Assembly: GCA_903913285.1 (NCBI GenBank)
Contig: CAIWKO010000045.1
Coordinates: 68,068 to 132,067, forward strand
Source: an uncultured Bacteroidales bacterium
Lineage (GTDB): Bacteria > Bacteroidota > Bacteroidia > Bacteroidales > CAIWKO01
Length of the DNA: 64,000 nucleotides
Direction of reading: 5' to 3'
Of the stretch, positions 1 to 6,753 are shown piece by piece. The position numbers and the translations under genes are program-made. Under the pieces are notes generated by a model that was given only the letters and a program-made list of their open reading frames with translations, was not told the origin of the DNA and ran no database searches. The stretch's first letter is position 1. Each line of letters begins with the position of its first letter.

Positions 1-50
1 TTCTGAATCTTGTGCTGAGCGCAGTCGAAGCATCTTACTTCTGAATTTTT
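1..50. repeat. Dispersed repeat copy (shared with metG insert)
   Basis: The first bases contain, on the minus strand, GCTTCGACTGCGCTCAGCAC followed by AAG, flanked by TTCAGAA words on both sides. The same core, with one substitution in 23 bases, lies inside metG at 34194-34217 with the same flanking words. Two copies about 34 kb apart, one intergenic and one inside a gene, indicate a dispersed short repeat. The left end is cut by the window, so its true extent is unknown. Confidence 0.7.
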
Positions 51-268
51 AACTTCCCCAATCCCGCATCTTCCAACCTTGTCCGCCTTTTGGCGTATTA
101 TATCCCTCCCTCAGCCAATCCGTTGAATTGTTTCGAAGAAAAAAAGTGCGTTGGCACGTCCAAACGGCGGGCCGGCGTAGGCTGTGAATGAAAAAAATAT
201 TAGAAAATCGTAAAAGCTTGCCCGACAAAGAGGCGGGCCTGCCCGACTTTTGGCGGGGGGCTTGCCTT

Positions 269-294
269 TCCGCCGAATGGCGGACTACTTTTTT
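269..294 (+). terminator. Terminator-like hairpin
   Basis: TCCGCC (269-274), loop GAAT, GGCGGA (279-284) is a perfect 6-bp GC-rich stem, followed after four bases by six T. This is the form of an intrinsic terminator on the plus strand. No recognised gene lies upstream inside the window, so it may end a transcript from outside or be part of a repeat. Confidence 0.4.
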
Positions 295-446
295 AGATAT
301 TCTTGTTTTTTTCAGAGCGCGTGGAAGCTTCGTTTGGACTGTTCTTTTCTTTGGTTCGTTTCTTTTTAACATGAAAAAGAAATGAACAATAGAACAATCC
401 CTATGCACCAGTTAACCGGGTTGTTATGGAATTATGGCTCGAACAT

Positions 447-509
447 AAAAAAAGTTGCCGGAACCATTGCGTAAAAACCCCATGAAAGCAATGACCCCGA
501 CAACTTTTT
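447..509. other. Long nested hairpin (terminator or small RNA)
   Basis: An outer stem pairs A-run-GTTG-C-CGG (447-461) with CCG-A-CAAC-T-run (497-509), with one C/A mismatch. An inner stem pairs CATTGC (465-470) with GCAATG (488-493) around a 17-base loop. Both outer arms end in A/T runs, so it could end transcription in either direction. The layered, mismatched structure could also be a small structured RNA. No gene abuts it directly. Confidence 0.4.
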
Positions 510-591
510 GTTAACCCAAAAAATCCATTAAAACGTAGCATAAAGATACAAAATTATGGTAGGCAAAAGCAAGTTTTTTGTCATTTATTTT

Positions 592-599
592 TACATTTG
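592..599 (+). promoter_or_regulatory. -7 box TACATTTG
   Basis: Exact match to the Bacteroidota -7 consensus TAnnTTTG, 18 bases before the ATG at 618. No clear -33 TTTG is seen at the usual spacing. Confidence 0.5.
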
Positions 600-617
600 T
601 TCTAAAATTACTTCATT

Positions 618-1109
618 ATGAATTCCCTGCAAAAATTAAAATATGGCCGCACACTTTCGTTCACCAAAGTGCTTGCAATTGTTCTTATAGTATTATCCGT
701 ATCGGGTATTGCAAAATGGATAGTGTTAATTCCGCTTAGTTTGTTCGATCTGTTTCCGGGGCATGGCATGTTCCAAACCGATAGTCTTTATCAATTTAAA
801 TGGCTGGTGCATCATTATCCCTTATTGTTACTGATAAAGGTGGGGCTTTGGATCGTTACACTGATACTGGCTGTGAAACTGCTGAAATTTAAAGAATGGG
901 TGCGCATTTATGTTATAATGGTATTGGCGCTTCAATTTTTGTGCATGATAGCCGTAAATGCTATATTATTTTGGCATGCTATGGTGGGATTTCCTTTTCA
1001 ATTCGTGCTGGTGCTTGTTTCGCTGAAACTTATAGCAATACTTGTATTTTGCATGATATGGCTTTCGCGGAAAAAAACGAGGGAAGCATTGGAGGAAGGT
1101 AATAGGTAA
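618..1109 (+). CDS. Small multi-spanning membrane protein
   Basis: I do not recognise the family. The 163-residue product is strongly hydrophobic, with four likely membrane spans at about residues 17-40, 70-90, 96-117 and 124-148 and a short Lys/Arg/Glu-rich C-terminus. A -7 box lies 18 bases upstream of the chosen ATG. The last codons (Gly-Asn-Arg-stop) fall inside the GGTAATAGG repeat that begins the inverted-repeat unit to its right, so the native C-terminus may have been changed by that insertion. Function unknown; it could be a small transporter-like or sensor protein, but nothing in the sequence decides this. Confidence 0.6.
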   Translation: MNSLQKLKYGRTLSFTKVLAIVLIVLSVSGIAKWIVLIPLSLFDLFPGHGMFQTDSLYQFKWLVHHYPLLLLIKVGLWIVTLILAVKLLKFKEWVRIYVIMVLALQFLCMIAVNAILFWHAMVGFPFQFVLVLVSLKLIAILVFCMIWLSRKKTREALEEGNR

Positions 1110-1132
1110 AAGGTAATAAGTAAGAGGTAATA
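1098..1132 (+). repeat. Left inverted repeat of four-helix-bundle unit
   Basis: A GGTAATAGG/GGTAATAAG-type low-complexity repeat. Bases 1111-1132 (AGGTAATAAGTAAGAGGTAA followed by TA) are exactly complementary to 1511-1532 on the far side of the 119-residue gene. The outer 10 bases also match at 7 of 10 positions. The left arm contains the stop codon of the upstream membrane protein gene. Confidence 0.85.
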
Positions 1133-1142
1133 GGTAAGAAGT

Positions 1143-1502
1143 ATGAAAGATAGTGTGTTATTAAAGAAATCTTTTGCGTTTGCATTGCGAATGGTTAATA
1201 TGTACAAACATCTTTCTTCGGTTAAAAAAGAATTTGTGCTGTCCAAACAATGTTTGCGCAGCGGCACTGCTGTGGGAGCAATGATCCGTGAAGCGGTTTA
1301 TGCTCAATCGAACGCCGATTTTATACATAAATTAAGTATAGCAGCAAAAGAAGCCAACGAAACCGAGTATTGGTTGCAATTGCTTCAAGAATCGGGTTAC
1401 ATTGAGAAATCCGTTTTCGATTCAATAAGTGCCGATTGCGATGAATTGCTTCGCTTATTGACTGCCTCTATAAAAACTTCCAAAAGTAAACCGAAAGAAT
1501 GA
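1143..1502 (+). CDS. Four-helix-bundle protein, S23/IVP family
   Basis: The 119-residue product matches the four helix bundle family encoded in 23S rRNA intervening sequences (Pfam S23 ribosomal protein, TIGR02436). The pattern fits: an N-terminal helix with FALRMVNMYKHL, a basic stretch before SKQCLRSGTAVGAMIREA, then SNADFIHKLSIAAKEANETEYWL, the family's most recognisable segment. Related proteins include the Avd accessory protein of diversity-generating retroelements, but no reverse transcriptase is nearby. The gene sits between perfect 22-bp inverted repeats with only 10 and 8 bases between the repeats and the ORF, as if gene and repeats form one unit. Molecular role not established; nucleic-acid binding is the usual suggestion. 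Confidence 0.85.
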   Translation: MKDSVLLKKSFAFALRMVNMYKHLSSVKKEFVLSKQCLRSGTAVGAMIREAVYAQSNADFIHKLSIAAKEANETEYWLQLLQESGYIEKSVFDSISADCDELLRLLTASIKTSKSKPKE

Positions 1503-1510
1503 TAAACCGT

Positions 1511-1545
1511 TATTACCTCTTACTTATTACCTGTTACTTGTTGTC
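1511..1545 (-). repeat. Right inverted repeat of four-helix-bundle unit
   Basis: TATTACCTCTTACTTATTAC followed by CT at 1511-1532 is the exact reverse complement of 1111-1132. The outward continuation CTGTTACTTG is a degenerate copy of the left arm's outer words. It begins 8 bases after the stop codon of the enclosed gene. Confidence 0.85.
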
Positions 1546-1582
1546 CGTCTTTCCTTTTCTCTCCCCATCACTAAATAAATAC

Positions 1583-1590
1583 TATATTTG
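1583..1590 (+). promoter_or_regulatory. -7 box TATATTTG
   Basis: Exact TAnnTTTG match 40 bases before the ATG at 1631. The -33 region is T-rich but has no clear TTTG. Confidence 0.45.
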
Positions 1591-1630
1591 TAATGAATAT
1601 TCAAAGTTCTCCATATAAAAACCAAACAAT

Positions 1631-2827
1631 ATGGCAAACAAAACCTTTGTAAAGATAGTGAAGATCACGCTGCGTGTGGTTATTTATACCGTTGTGGCTG
1701 TTGTTGTGCTGGCTGCCGCCGGATTGTTGTATCTGCAACTCACCCAATACAAGCCTGCACCCAAAGAAGCTCTGAAGGTGATGAACGATACTAAAAAAAG
1801 TAAGATAGAGAAGAACGAACTCACACTGATAACATGGAACATTGGCTATTGCGGCCTCGATAAGGGTATGGATTTCTTTTACGACGGAGGCACCAGGGTT
1901 CGCCCCACCGACAGCGCTTTTCAGAAGAGCCTGAACGGCGTATTTCATTTTCTTTCGCACAACGATACGGTTGATTTTATCCTGTTGCAGGAAGTGGACA
2001 CGGCTTCGCGCCGCAGCTATTATACCAACGAGATGAACGTGTTTTCGCAGGCCCTGACCAACTTCGACTGGAGTTTTGCGGTGAACTATAACACGAAATA
2101 TGTGCCCGTGCCCATGTTCAACCCCATGGGCGCCGTGGTTTCGGGTATCACCACTTTTTCGAGGTTTTCGCCGCTCTCGTCCGAACGTTATGCCTATCCG
2201 CTGAATTATCCCTGGCCCATGAACCTGGTGATGCTCGACCGCTGTTTTATGTTGCAGCGCTATCAGCTTGCCGACGGAAAAGAACTGGTGCTGATAAACC
2301 TTCACAATTCGGCTTTCGACAATGCCGACCTGTTAAGGCAATACGAGTTATGGATGCTGCGCGGCTTTTTGCTGACCGAATACGGGCAAGGCAACTATGT
2401 TATTGTTGGCGGCGACTGGAACGAAAACCCTCCCGGCTACGAAAAGCAATTTTTCCACACGGGTTATTTCAAGAAATACGGTTCGCCTCAGATTCCTTCC
2501 GATTATCTGCCCGACACCTGGCATTACGGCTTCGACAAAAAAACACCTACCAACCGCGAAGTATACGAAGCCTATCGTCCCGGCCTGACACCCACCACCA
2601 CCATCGACTTTTTTATCACCTCGCCCAACATTGTCATCAACGATGTACAGGCCCTCAATGTCGGCTTCGAATTTTCGGACCATCAACCCGTTTGTATTAG
2701 CTTTACACTTAGCGACGACCCACTGACGGGCTGTTCGGACGATTGTCTGGATGTGATATCTACCCTGAAAGATTCGATAACAATTCTGAACGATGCATTG
2801 CCCAAGAAGTGGGTGAAAAAGAAATAA
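1631..2827 (+). CDS. Endonuclease/exonuclease/phosphatase-family protein, membrane-anchored
   Basis: The 398-residue product has one N-terminal membrane span (about residues 11-34) and then an EEP-fold hydrolase domain. Family motifs are visible in order: LITWNIGY (Asn ligand), LLQEVD (metal-binding Glu), INLHNSAF, GGDWNEN (Asp/Asn pair), TTIDFF and SDHQPV (catalytic His near the C-terminus). EEP proteins hydrolyse phosphodiester or phosphomonoester bonds in nucleic acids or lipids; the substrate cannot be told from sequence. The anchor suggests action at the outer face of the inner membrane. The gene converges on hemW with a gap of only three bases. Noticeably GC-richer than the genes to its left. 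Confidence 0.85.
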   Translation: MANKTFVKIVKITLRVVIYTVVAVVVLAAAGLLYLQLTQYKPAPKEALKVMNDTKKSKIEKNELTLITWNIGYCGLDKGMDFFYDGGTRVRPTDSAFQKSLNGVFHFLSHNDTVDFILLQEVDTASRRSYYTNEMNVFSQALTNFDWSFAVNYNTKYVPVPMFNPMGAVVSGITTFSRFSPLSSERYAYPLNYPWPMNLVMLDRCFMLQRYQLADGKELVLINLHNSAFDNADLLRQYELWMLRGFLLTEYGQGNYVIVGGDWNENPPGYEKQFFHTGYFKKYGSPQIPSDYLPDTWHYGFDKKTPTNREVYEAYRPGLTPTTTIDFFITSPNIVINDVQALNVGFEFSDHQPVCISFTLSDDPLTGCSDDCLDVISTLKDSITILNDALPKKWVKKK

Positions 2828-2830
2828 GGG

Positions 2831-3958
2831 CTATTCGGTGAAGAAGAGATCGGAACTGATGCGGTCGGCAAACAGGCGGCCTTCGTCGGTGAGGCTGACG
2901 AGCGTATCGGAAACCATCAGCAGTTCGGATTGGTGATAGCGTTGAAGCATCTTATGGAAATAAACGGAAAAGCGTTCAGGAAACTTTTGTTCGAGTTCTG
3001 ATATAACGATGCCTTTGTTGGTGCGTAGCGAAGTCATCACAAACTCATTGTATTTTTGGGTGGGAGTTAAAACTTCCGCTTCGAACGGAACCTTATGCTG
3101 CGCGATGGTATCAACATACTGTTCCATATTGGCACAATTCCACTGACGCGAAGCTATGTTGAATGAATGTGCCGAAGGTCCGACGCCCAGATAGGGGATG
3201 CCTTCCCAATACGCTCTGTTGTGTTTGGATTCGTGGCCGGGCAAACAAAAGTTTGATATTTCGTAGTGCACATAATTCACGTCTTTCATAAACTGCATGA
3301 GGTAGCGGAATTGATTGGCGGTTTCGGCTTCCGACACGGCAGCGCGTTTTTGTTTGCTGATGAGCACTTCGAGGTTGGTATTGGGTTCTACGGTGAGCGC
3401 GTAGGCCGAAATATGCGGTATTTGCAGCCCTACGGCTTTGTTCAGGTTTTCACGCCAGTGTCCCATGCCCAATGATGGTGCTCCGTAGATGAGGTCGATG
3501 CTGATATCGGTAAATCCGCCGTCCTGCAATGCTTTGATGGCATATTCACTTTGTGTGTCTTCGTGGAGGCGGTTGAGGTATTTGAGGTCGGCAGCATAGA
3601 ACGACTGCACACCCATGCTGATGCGGTTAACAGAAGTTGCGCGGAGTTCTTTTACTTTTTGCAAAGATATGTCGTCGGGATTGGCTTCCAGCGTTATTTC
3701 AGGTGAATTGCTCAACACGAAGTTCTGTTGAATTTCGTCGATCAATAGATTGATCTCATCGGAAGAGAGCAGGGAAGGCGTTCCGCCACCGAAATAGATG
3801 GTGTTCACGGTTTCGTTAAGATAGTTCTTTTGCAGACGGAGTTCGTGTTGCAAGGCGGGCACGATGCGGTCGCGATATTTGAGCGAAGGAGTGGAATAGA
3901 AATTACAATAATGGCATTTCTTCCGGCAAAAAGGGATGTGAATGTAAATTCCGGCCAT
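2831..3958 (-). CDS. hemW: Radical SAM protein HemW
   Basis: The 375-residue product starts with HIPFCRKKCHYCNF, giving the radical-SAM cluster cysteines C11, C15 and C18. It continues with the GGGTPS glycine motif and EANPDD, typical of the HemN/HemW group. The position after the CxxxCxxC motif is Phe rather than the fourth Cys of true oxygen-independent coproporphyrinogen oxidases, as in HemW. HemW is regarded as a haem chaperone rather than a coproporphyrinogen dehydrogenase. It is divergent from pdxH, sharing a 48-base intergenic region. Length is normal for the family. Confidence 0.9.
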   Translation of the reverse strand: MAGIYIHIPFCRKKCHYCNFYSTPSLKYRDRIVPALQHELRLQKNYLNETVNTIYFGGGTPSLLSSDEINLLIDEIQQNFVLSNSPEITLEANPDDISLQKVKELRATSVNRISMGVQSFYAADLKYLNRLHEDTQSEYAIKALQDGGFTDISIDLIYGAPSLGMGHWRENLNKAVGLQIPHISAYALTVEPNTNLEVLISKQKRAAVSEAETANQFRYLMQFMKDVNYVHYEISNFCLPGHESKHNRAYWEGIPYLGVGPSAHSFNIASRQWNCANMEQYVDTIAQHKVPFEAEVLTPTQKYNEFVMTSLRTNKGIVISELEQKFPERFSVYFHKMLQRYHQSELLMVSDTLVSLTDEGRLFADRISSDLFFTE

Positions 3959-3962
3959 AATG

Positions 3963-3993
3963 TTGTATAAACCGCTGCGAAATCATAACTTTG
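3963..3993 (+). promoter_or_regulatory. Bacteroidota promoter for pdxH
   Basis: TTG (3963-3965), 20-base spacer, TAACTTTG (3986-3993): a full match to the -33/-7 arrangement. The predicted start of transcription, near 4000, leaves a leader of only a few bases before the ATG at 4007. Confidence 0.65.
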
Positions 3994-4006
3994 AAAAAAA
4001 ATAGTT

Positions 4007-4645
4007 ATGGCAAACCGATTTGCAAATATCAGAAAAGATTACAGTAAAAATACCATTGATGAAAGGAAGGTTGAAAAAAATCCTGTCGATCAGTTTCTTT
4101 TATGGTTGAATGATGCTATTGAAGCCGGGATAGAAGAGCCGAATGCCATGGCATTGGCCACGGTTTCGGAAAAGGGTTTTCCATCGGCACGGATGGTCTT
4201 ATTGAAACATGCAGACACGGACGGCTTTGTTTTCTTTACCAATTATAACAGCCGGAAAGGACGGCATCTGGAAACCAACCCCAATGCAGCCTTATTGTTC
4301 CATTGGGAAGATATGGAACGGCAGGTGAGGATAGAAGGGAGGGTTGAGAAAACTGAAGTTGGCGAATCGGACGCATATTTTAATTTACGACATACAGATA
4401 GCCGCATCAACGCTATTATATCTCCTCAAAGTAACAAAATACCCGACCGGGATACCTTGGAACAGATGCGAGCGGATTATATTGCCAGCGACGCTGCCAT
4501 TGTTAGGCCCGAAAATTGGGGAGGCTACAGGCTTAAGCCTGTGTATTTCGAATTTTGGCAAGGTCGTCCGAACCGATTGCACGATAGAATAAGCTATTGC
4601 GAGAGTCCGGAAGAAGGTTGGAAGATCAGGCGTTTGGCACCGTGA
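4007..4645 (+). CDS. pdxH: Pyridoxamine 5'-phosphate oxidase
   Basis: The 212-residue product oxidises pyridoxine/pyridoxamine 5'-phosphate to pyridoxal 5'-phosphate with FMN and oxygen. Visible signatures are the FMN-binding PSARMVLLKH and FFTNYNSRKG segments, LFHWEDMERQVRIEGRVEK, a substrate-loop region with DSRINAIISPQS, and the C-terminal PDOX motif FWQGRPNRLHDR ending in WKIRRLAP. Length matches the family. It has its own promoter and ends 11 bases from the end of ftsA, in convergent orientation and with no obvious terminator between them. Presence of an oxygen-using PdxH suggests the organism meets oxygen at least at times. Confidence 0.95.
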   Translation: MANRFANIRKDYSKNTIDERKVEKNPVDQFLLWLNDAIEAGIEEPNAMALATVSEKGFPSARMVLLKHADTDGFVFFTNYNSRKGRHLETNPNAALLFHWEDMERQVRIEGRVEKTEVGESDAYFNLRHTDSRINAIISPQSNKIPDRDTLEQMRADYIASDAAIVRPENWGGYRLKPVYFEFWQGRPNRLHDRISYCESPEEGWKIRRLAP

Positions 4646-4656
4646 TGAAACCTGGT

Positions 4657-5940
4657 TTAGTTTACGTCGTCGTCAAAAAACTTTTTGCCTTTGCTGAATA
4701 AAGATTCGAAGAAACTACCCTTGGTTTTCTTAGAGTGGTTTTGTATCGGTTCTTCTTTAATTTTTTCAGGTTCGGCAGTTGTTTTCGGATATTTTTCCAG
4801 ACCACGTATCACCAAGCCGATACCGGTTGCATACATCGGCAAAGCCATAGCTTCGGGAACATTATCGGACAGATGATGATTGGGATAGCCAATTCGGGTG
4901 TCCATGCCGGTAATGAACTCGGTGAGTTGCACGATGTTTTTTAACTGTGCACCGCCCCCTGTGAGAACTATGCCCGCGATGAGTTTGCGTTCGTAGCCCG
5001 ATGTACGGATCTCGTTATACACATATTCGATGATCTCTTCCATACGTGCCTGAATGATGCTTGCCAGGTTTTTGAGGCTGATCTCTTTGGCCGGCCGCCC
5101 TTGCAGCCCGGGGATGGAAACAAATTCGTCGGCTTTGCTTTCGCTGGCCAACGCAGAGCCATACATTACCTTAAGTTTTTCAGCATTTTTCTTAATGATG
5201 GTGCAGCCTTCCTTGATATCTTCGGTGATGATATCTCCGCCAAGAGGAATTACAGCCGTATGCCTGATGATGTCGTCCTGAAAAATGGCGATATCGGTTG
5301 TTCCGCCACCTATATCGACCAACACCACACCGGCTTCTTTTTCTTCGTCGCTGAGCACTGCATCGGCAGAAGCCAAAGGTTCGAGTATCTGGTCGACAAT
5401 TTCGAGACCTGCGCGGGCCACACAGCGATTGATGTTTTGAACTGCAGAAACCAACCCGGTTATGATATGGAAATTGGCTTCGAGGCAAACACCCGCCATG
5501 CCAATGGGTTTTTTGATACCGGTTTCTTTATCTACAATATATTCCTGCGGAATCACATGCACGATCTCTTCGCCGGGCTGCATAACCAAACGATACATAT
5601 CGTCGATAAGGCGGTTGATATCGTCCTGATTGATCTCTTTATCGGTTGAATTGCGTATGATGCTTCCGCGATGCTGGATACTCTTTATATGTTGTCCGGC
5701 AATACCGACATTTATACATTTGATATTGACACCTGATTTCGACTCGGCTTCTTTAACGGCAGTTTTAATTGATTCGACCGTATTGTCGATATTAATTACA
5801 ACGCCCCGTTTAACACCGATAGATTCGGCAGAGCCGTAACCAAGAATTTCAATTTTACCAAACTGACTTTGGCGACCAACAATAGCTGCAATTTTTGTTG
5901 TACCGATGTCGAGACCTACGATAATTTCTGATGATTCCAT
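4657..5940 (-). CDS. ftsA: Cell division protein FtsA
   Basis: The 427-residue actin-like ATPase tethers FtsZ to the membrane and recruits later divisome proteins. Features: phosphate-1 loop VGLDIGTTKIAAIVG at the N-terminus, the second phosphate loop VLVDIGGGTTDIAIF, adenosine motif IVLTGGGAQLKNI, a low-complexity Glu/Lys linker and a C-terminal amphipathic segment with FFESLFSKGKKFF that would be the membrane-targeting helix. It is the last gene of the dcw run, 21 bases after ftsQ. FtsZ, which normally follows, is absent; pdxH converges instead. Its base composition is GC-richer than ftsQ and the rest of the cluster. Confidence 0.95.
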   Translation of the reverse strand: MESSEIIVGLDIGTTKIAAIVGRQSQFGKIEILGYGSAESIGVKRGVVINIDNTVESIKTAVKEAESKSGVNIKCINVGIAGQHIKSIQHRGSIIRNSTDKEINQDDINRLIDDMYRLVMQPGEEIVHVIPQEYIVDKETGIKKPIGMAGVCLEANFHIITGLVSAVQNINRCVARAGLEIVDQILEPLASADAVLSDEEKEAGVVLVDIGGGTTDIAIFQDDIIRHTAVIPLGGDIITEDIKEGCTIIKKNAEKLKVMYGSALASESKADEFVSIPGLQGRPAKEISLKNLASIIQARMEEIIEYVYNEIRTSGYERKLIAGIVLTGGGAQLKNIVQLTEFITGMDTRIGYPNHHLSDNVPEAMALPMYATGIGLVIRGLEKYPKTTAEPEKIKEEPIQNHSKKTKGSFFESLFSKGKKFFDDDVN

Positions 5941-5961
5941 ATTTTTGATTTTATTTAATTT

Positions 5962-6753
5962 TTATGAACAAACAACCTGACCTTTAAAATTAATATTAAT
6001 AGTGTCGTATTTAGTCCACGCATTAATTTTTTCGGCCTTTTTATAAAATATCTTTAATTTCTCAAACTTATCAGCAATGTTTTTTTCATCACCAAAAATA
6101 ATGATTTGATTTCCTACAGCCGGTATTAACTCAATATCACCATTAGTGTTTACAAATAGTTGCTGAATCTGAGCTTTCCAGAAAGCATCGGTGTTGATGT
6201 ATTTCGAGATCTGATAAATTGCTTTTAAGGTTTTGTAGGAATTTGAATCGGCGGATTTATGTGTTGTATCAACAGCCAGTGAAGCAGAATTCCAATACAT
6301 TTCAGGAATATAACCGTTTGCAAAAAGCACCCGTGCAGTTTTACCTTTTATAAGCGGCATCATACGACCGTCGTCGGTTATGTAAAAGCACTGGTCGTAG
6401 AGATTCTGAACCCGGGCAATGGGTGTGCGCTGAACGATATCGATCTTCAAGGTTCCGTCAATAGTAGTGTAAACTTTTGAACTCAAAACAAAAGGGTTTT
6501 CATTTACCTTTGATTCGAGGTTTTGAACATTTATTTGAGACAAAGGTATGTTTACGAGCGAATCGCCAGCTTTCCGGATAAATGTTCTTACTTCGGCCTC
6601 GCTAATAAATGTGCAATCGGTTGGAGCATTGATTGAAATAATTACCTGATGGCAATTACTCAGATTGTACTTTTTTGTAACAAACACCACCAGCACTATA
6701 AATAAGATGATAGTGACCGACCAGATTCCGATTTTTAATATCTTCTTTTTCAT
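5962..6753 (-). CDS. ftsQ: Cell division protein FtsQ
   Basis: The 263-residue product has a short cytoplasmic N-terminus, one membrane span at about residues 7-27 and a periplasmic POTRA-like segment (ISINAPTDCTFISEAEVRTFI region), followed by the FtsQ/DivIB beta domain. FtsQ links FtsA/FtsK to FtsL and the septal wall synthases. Identification rests on topology, size and position between murC and ftsA more than on residue motifs, which are weak in this family. Its start overlaps the end of murC by four bases (ATGA), so translation is probably coupled. Confidence 0.88.
   Translation of the reverse strand: MKKKILKIGIWSVTIILFIVLVVFVTKKYNLSNCHQVIISINAPTDCTFISEAEVRTFIRKAGDSLVNIPLSQINVQNLESKVNENPFVLSSKVYTTIDGTLKIDIVQRTPIARVQNLYDQCFYITDDGRMMPLIKGKTARVLFANGYIPEMYWNSASLAVDTTHKSADSNSYKTLKAIYQISKYINTDAFWKAQIQQLFVNTNGDIELIPAVGNQIIIFGDEKNIADKFEKLKIFYKKAEKINAWTKYDTININFKGQVVCS

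Larger units (their letters stand above)
51..617. other. Non-coding stretch with hairpins, no gene seen
   Basis: No convincing gene lies here. The two short open frames (49-408 minus, 188-385 plus) have low-complexity, Arg/Lys- and Phe-rich products unlike any family I know. The stretch holds GC-rich inverted words at about 215-265, a perfect 6-bp stem-loop with a T-run at 269-294, a long nested hairpin at 447-509 and a Bacteroidota -7 box at 592-599 for the gene at 618. Confidence 0.6.

Noticed and set aside
49-408. 119-residue minus-strand open frame and a 65-residue plus-strand frame (188-385)
   Set aside because: Product is low-complexity and basic, lies over hairpin and repeat DNA, overlaps the other frame, and has no family resemblance or promoter.
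1143-1502. Diversity-generating retroelement (Avd-like gene)
   Set aside because: No reverse transcriptase, template/variable repeat pair or target gene is nearby; the gene belongs to the broader S23 family.
1601-2305. 234-residue minus-strand frame inside the EEP gene
   Set aside because: Antisense shadow of a clearly homologous gene; His/Gln-rich composition typical of such shadows.
5101-5649. 182-residue plus-strand frame inside ftsA
   Set aside because: Antisense shadow; ftsA motifs are unambiguous on the other strand.
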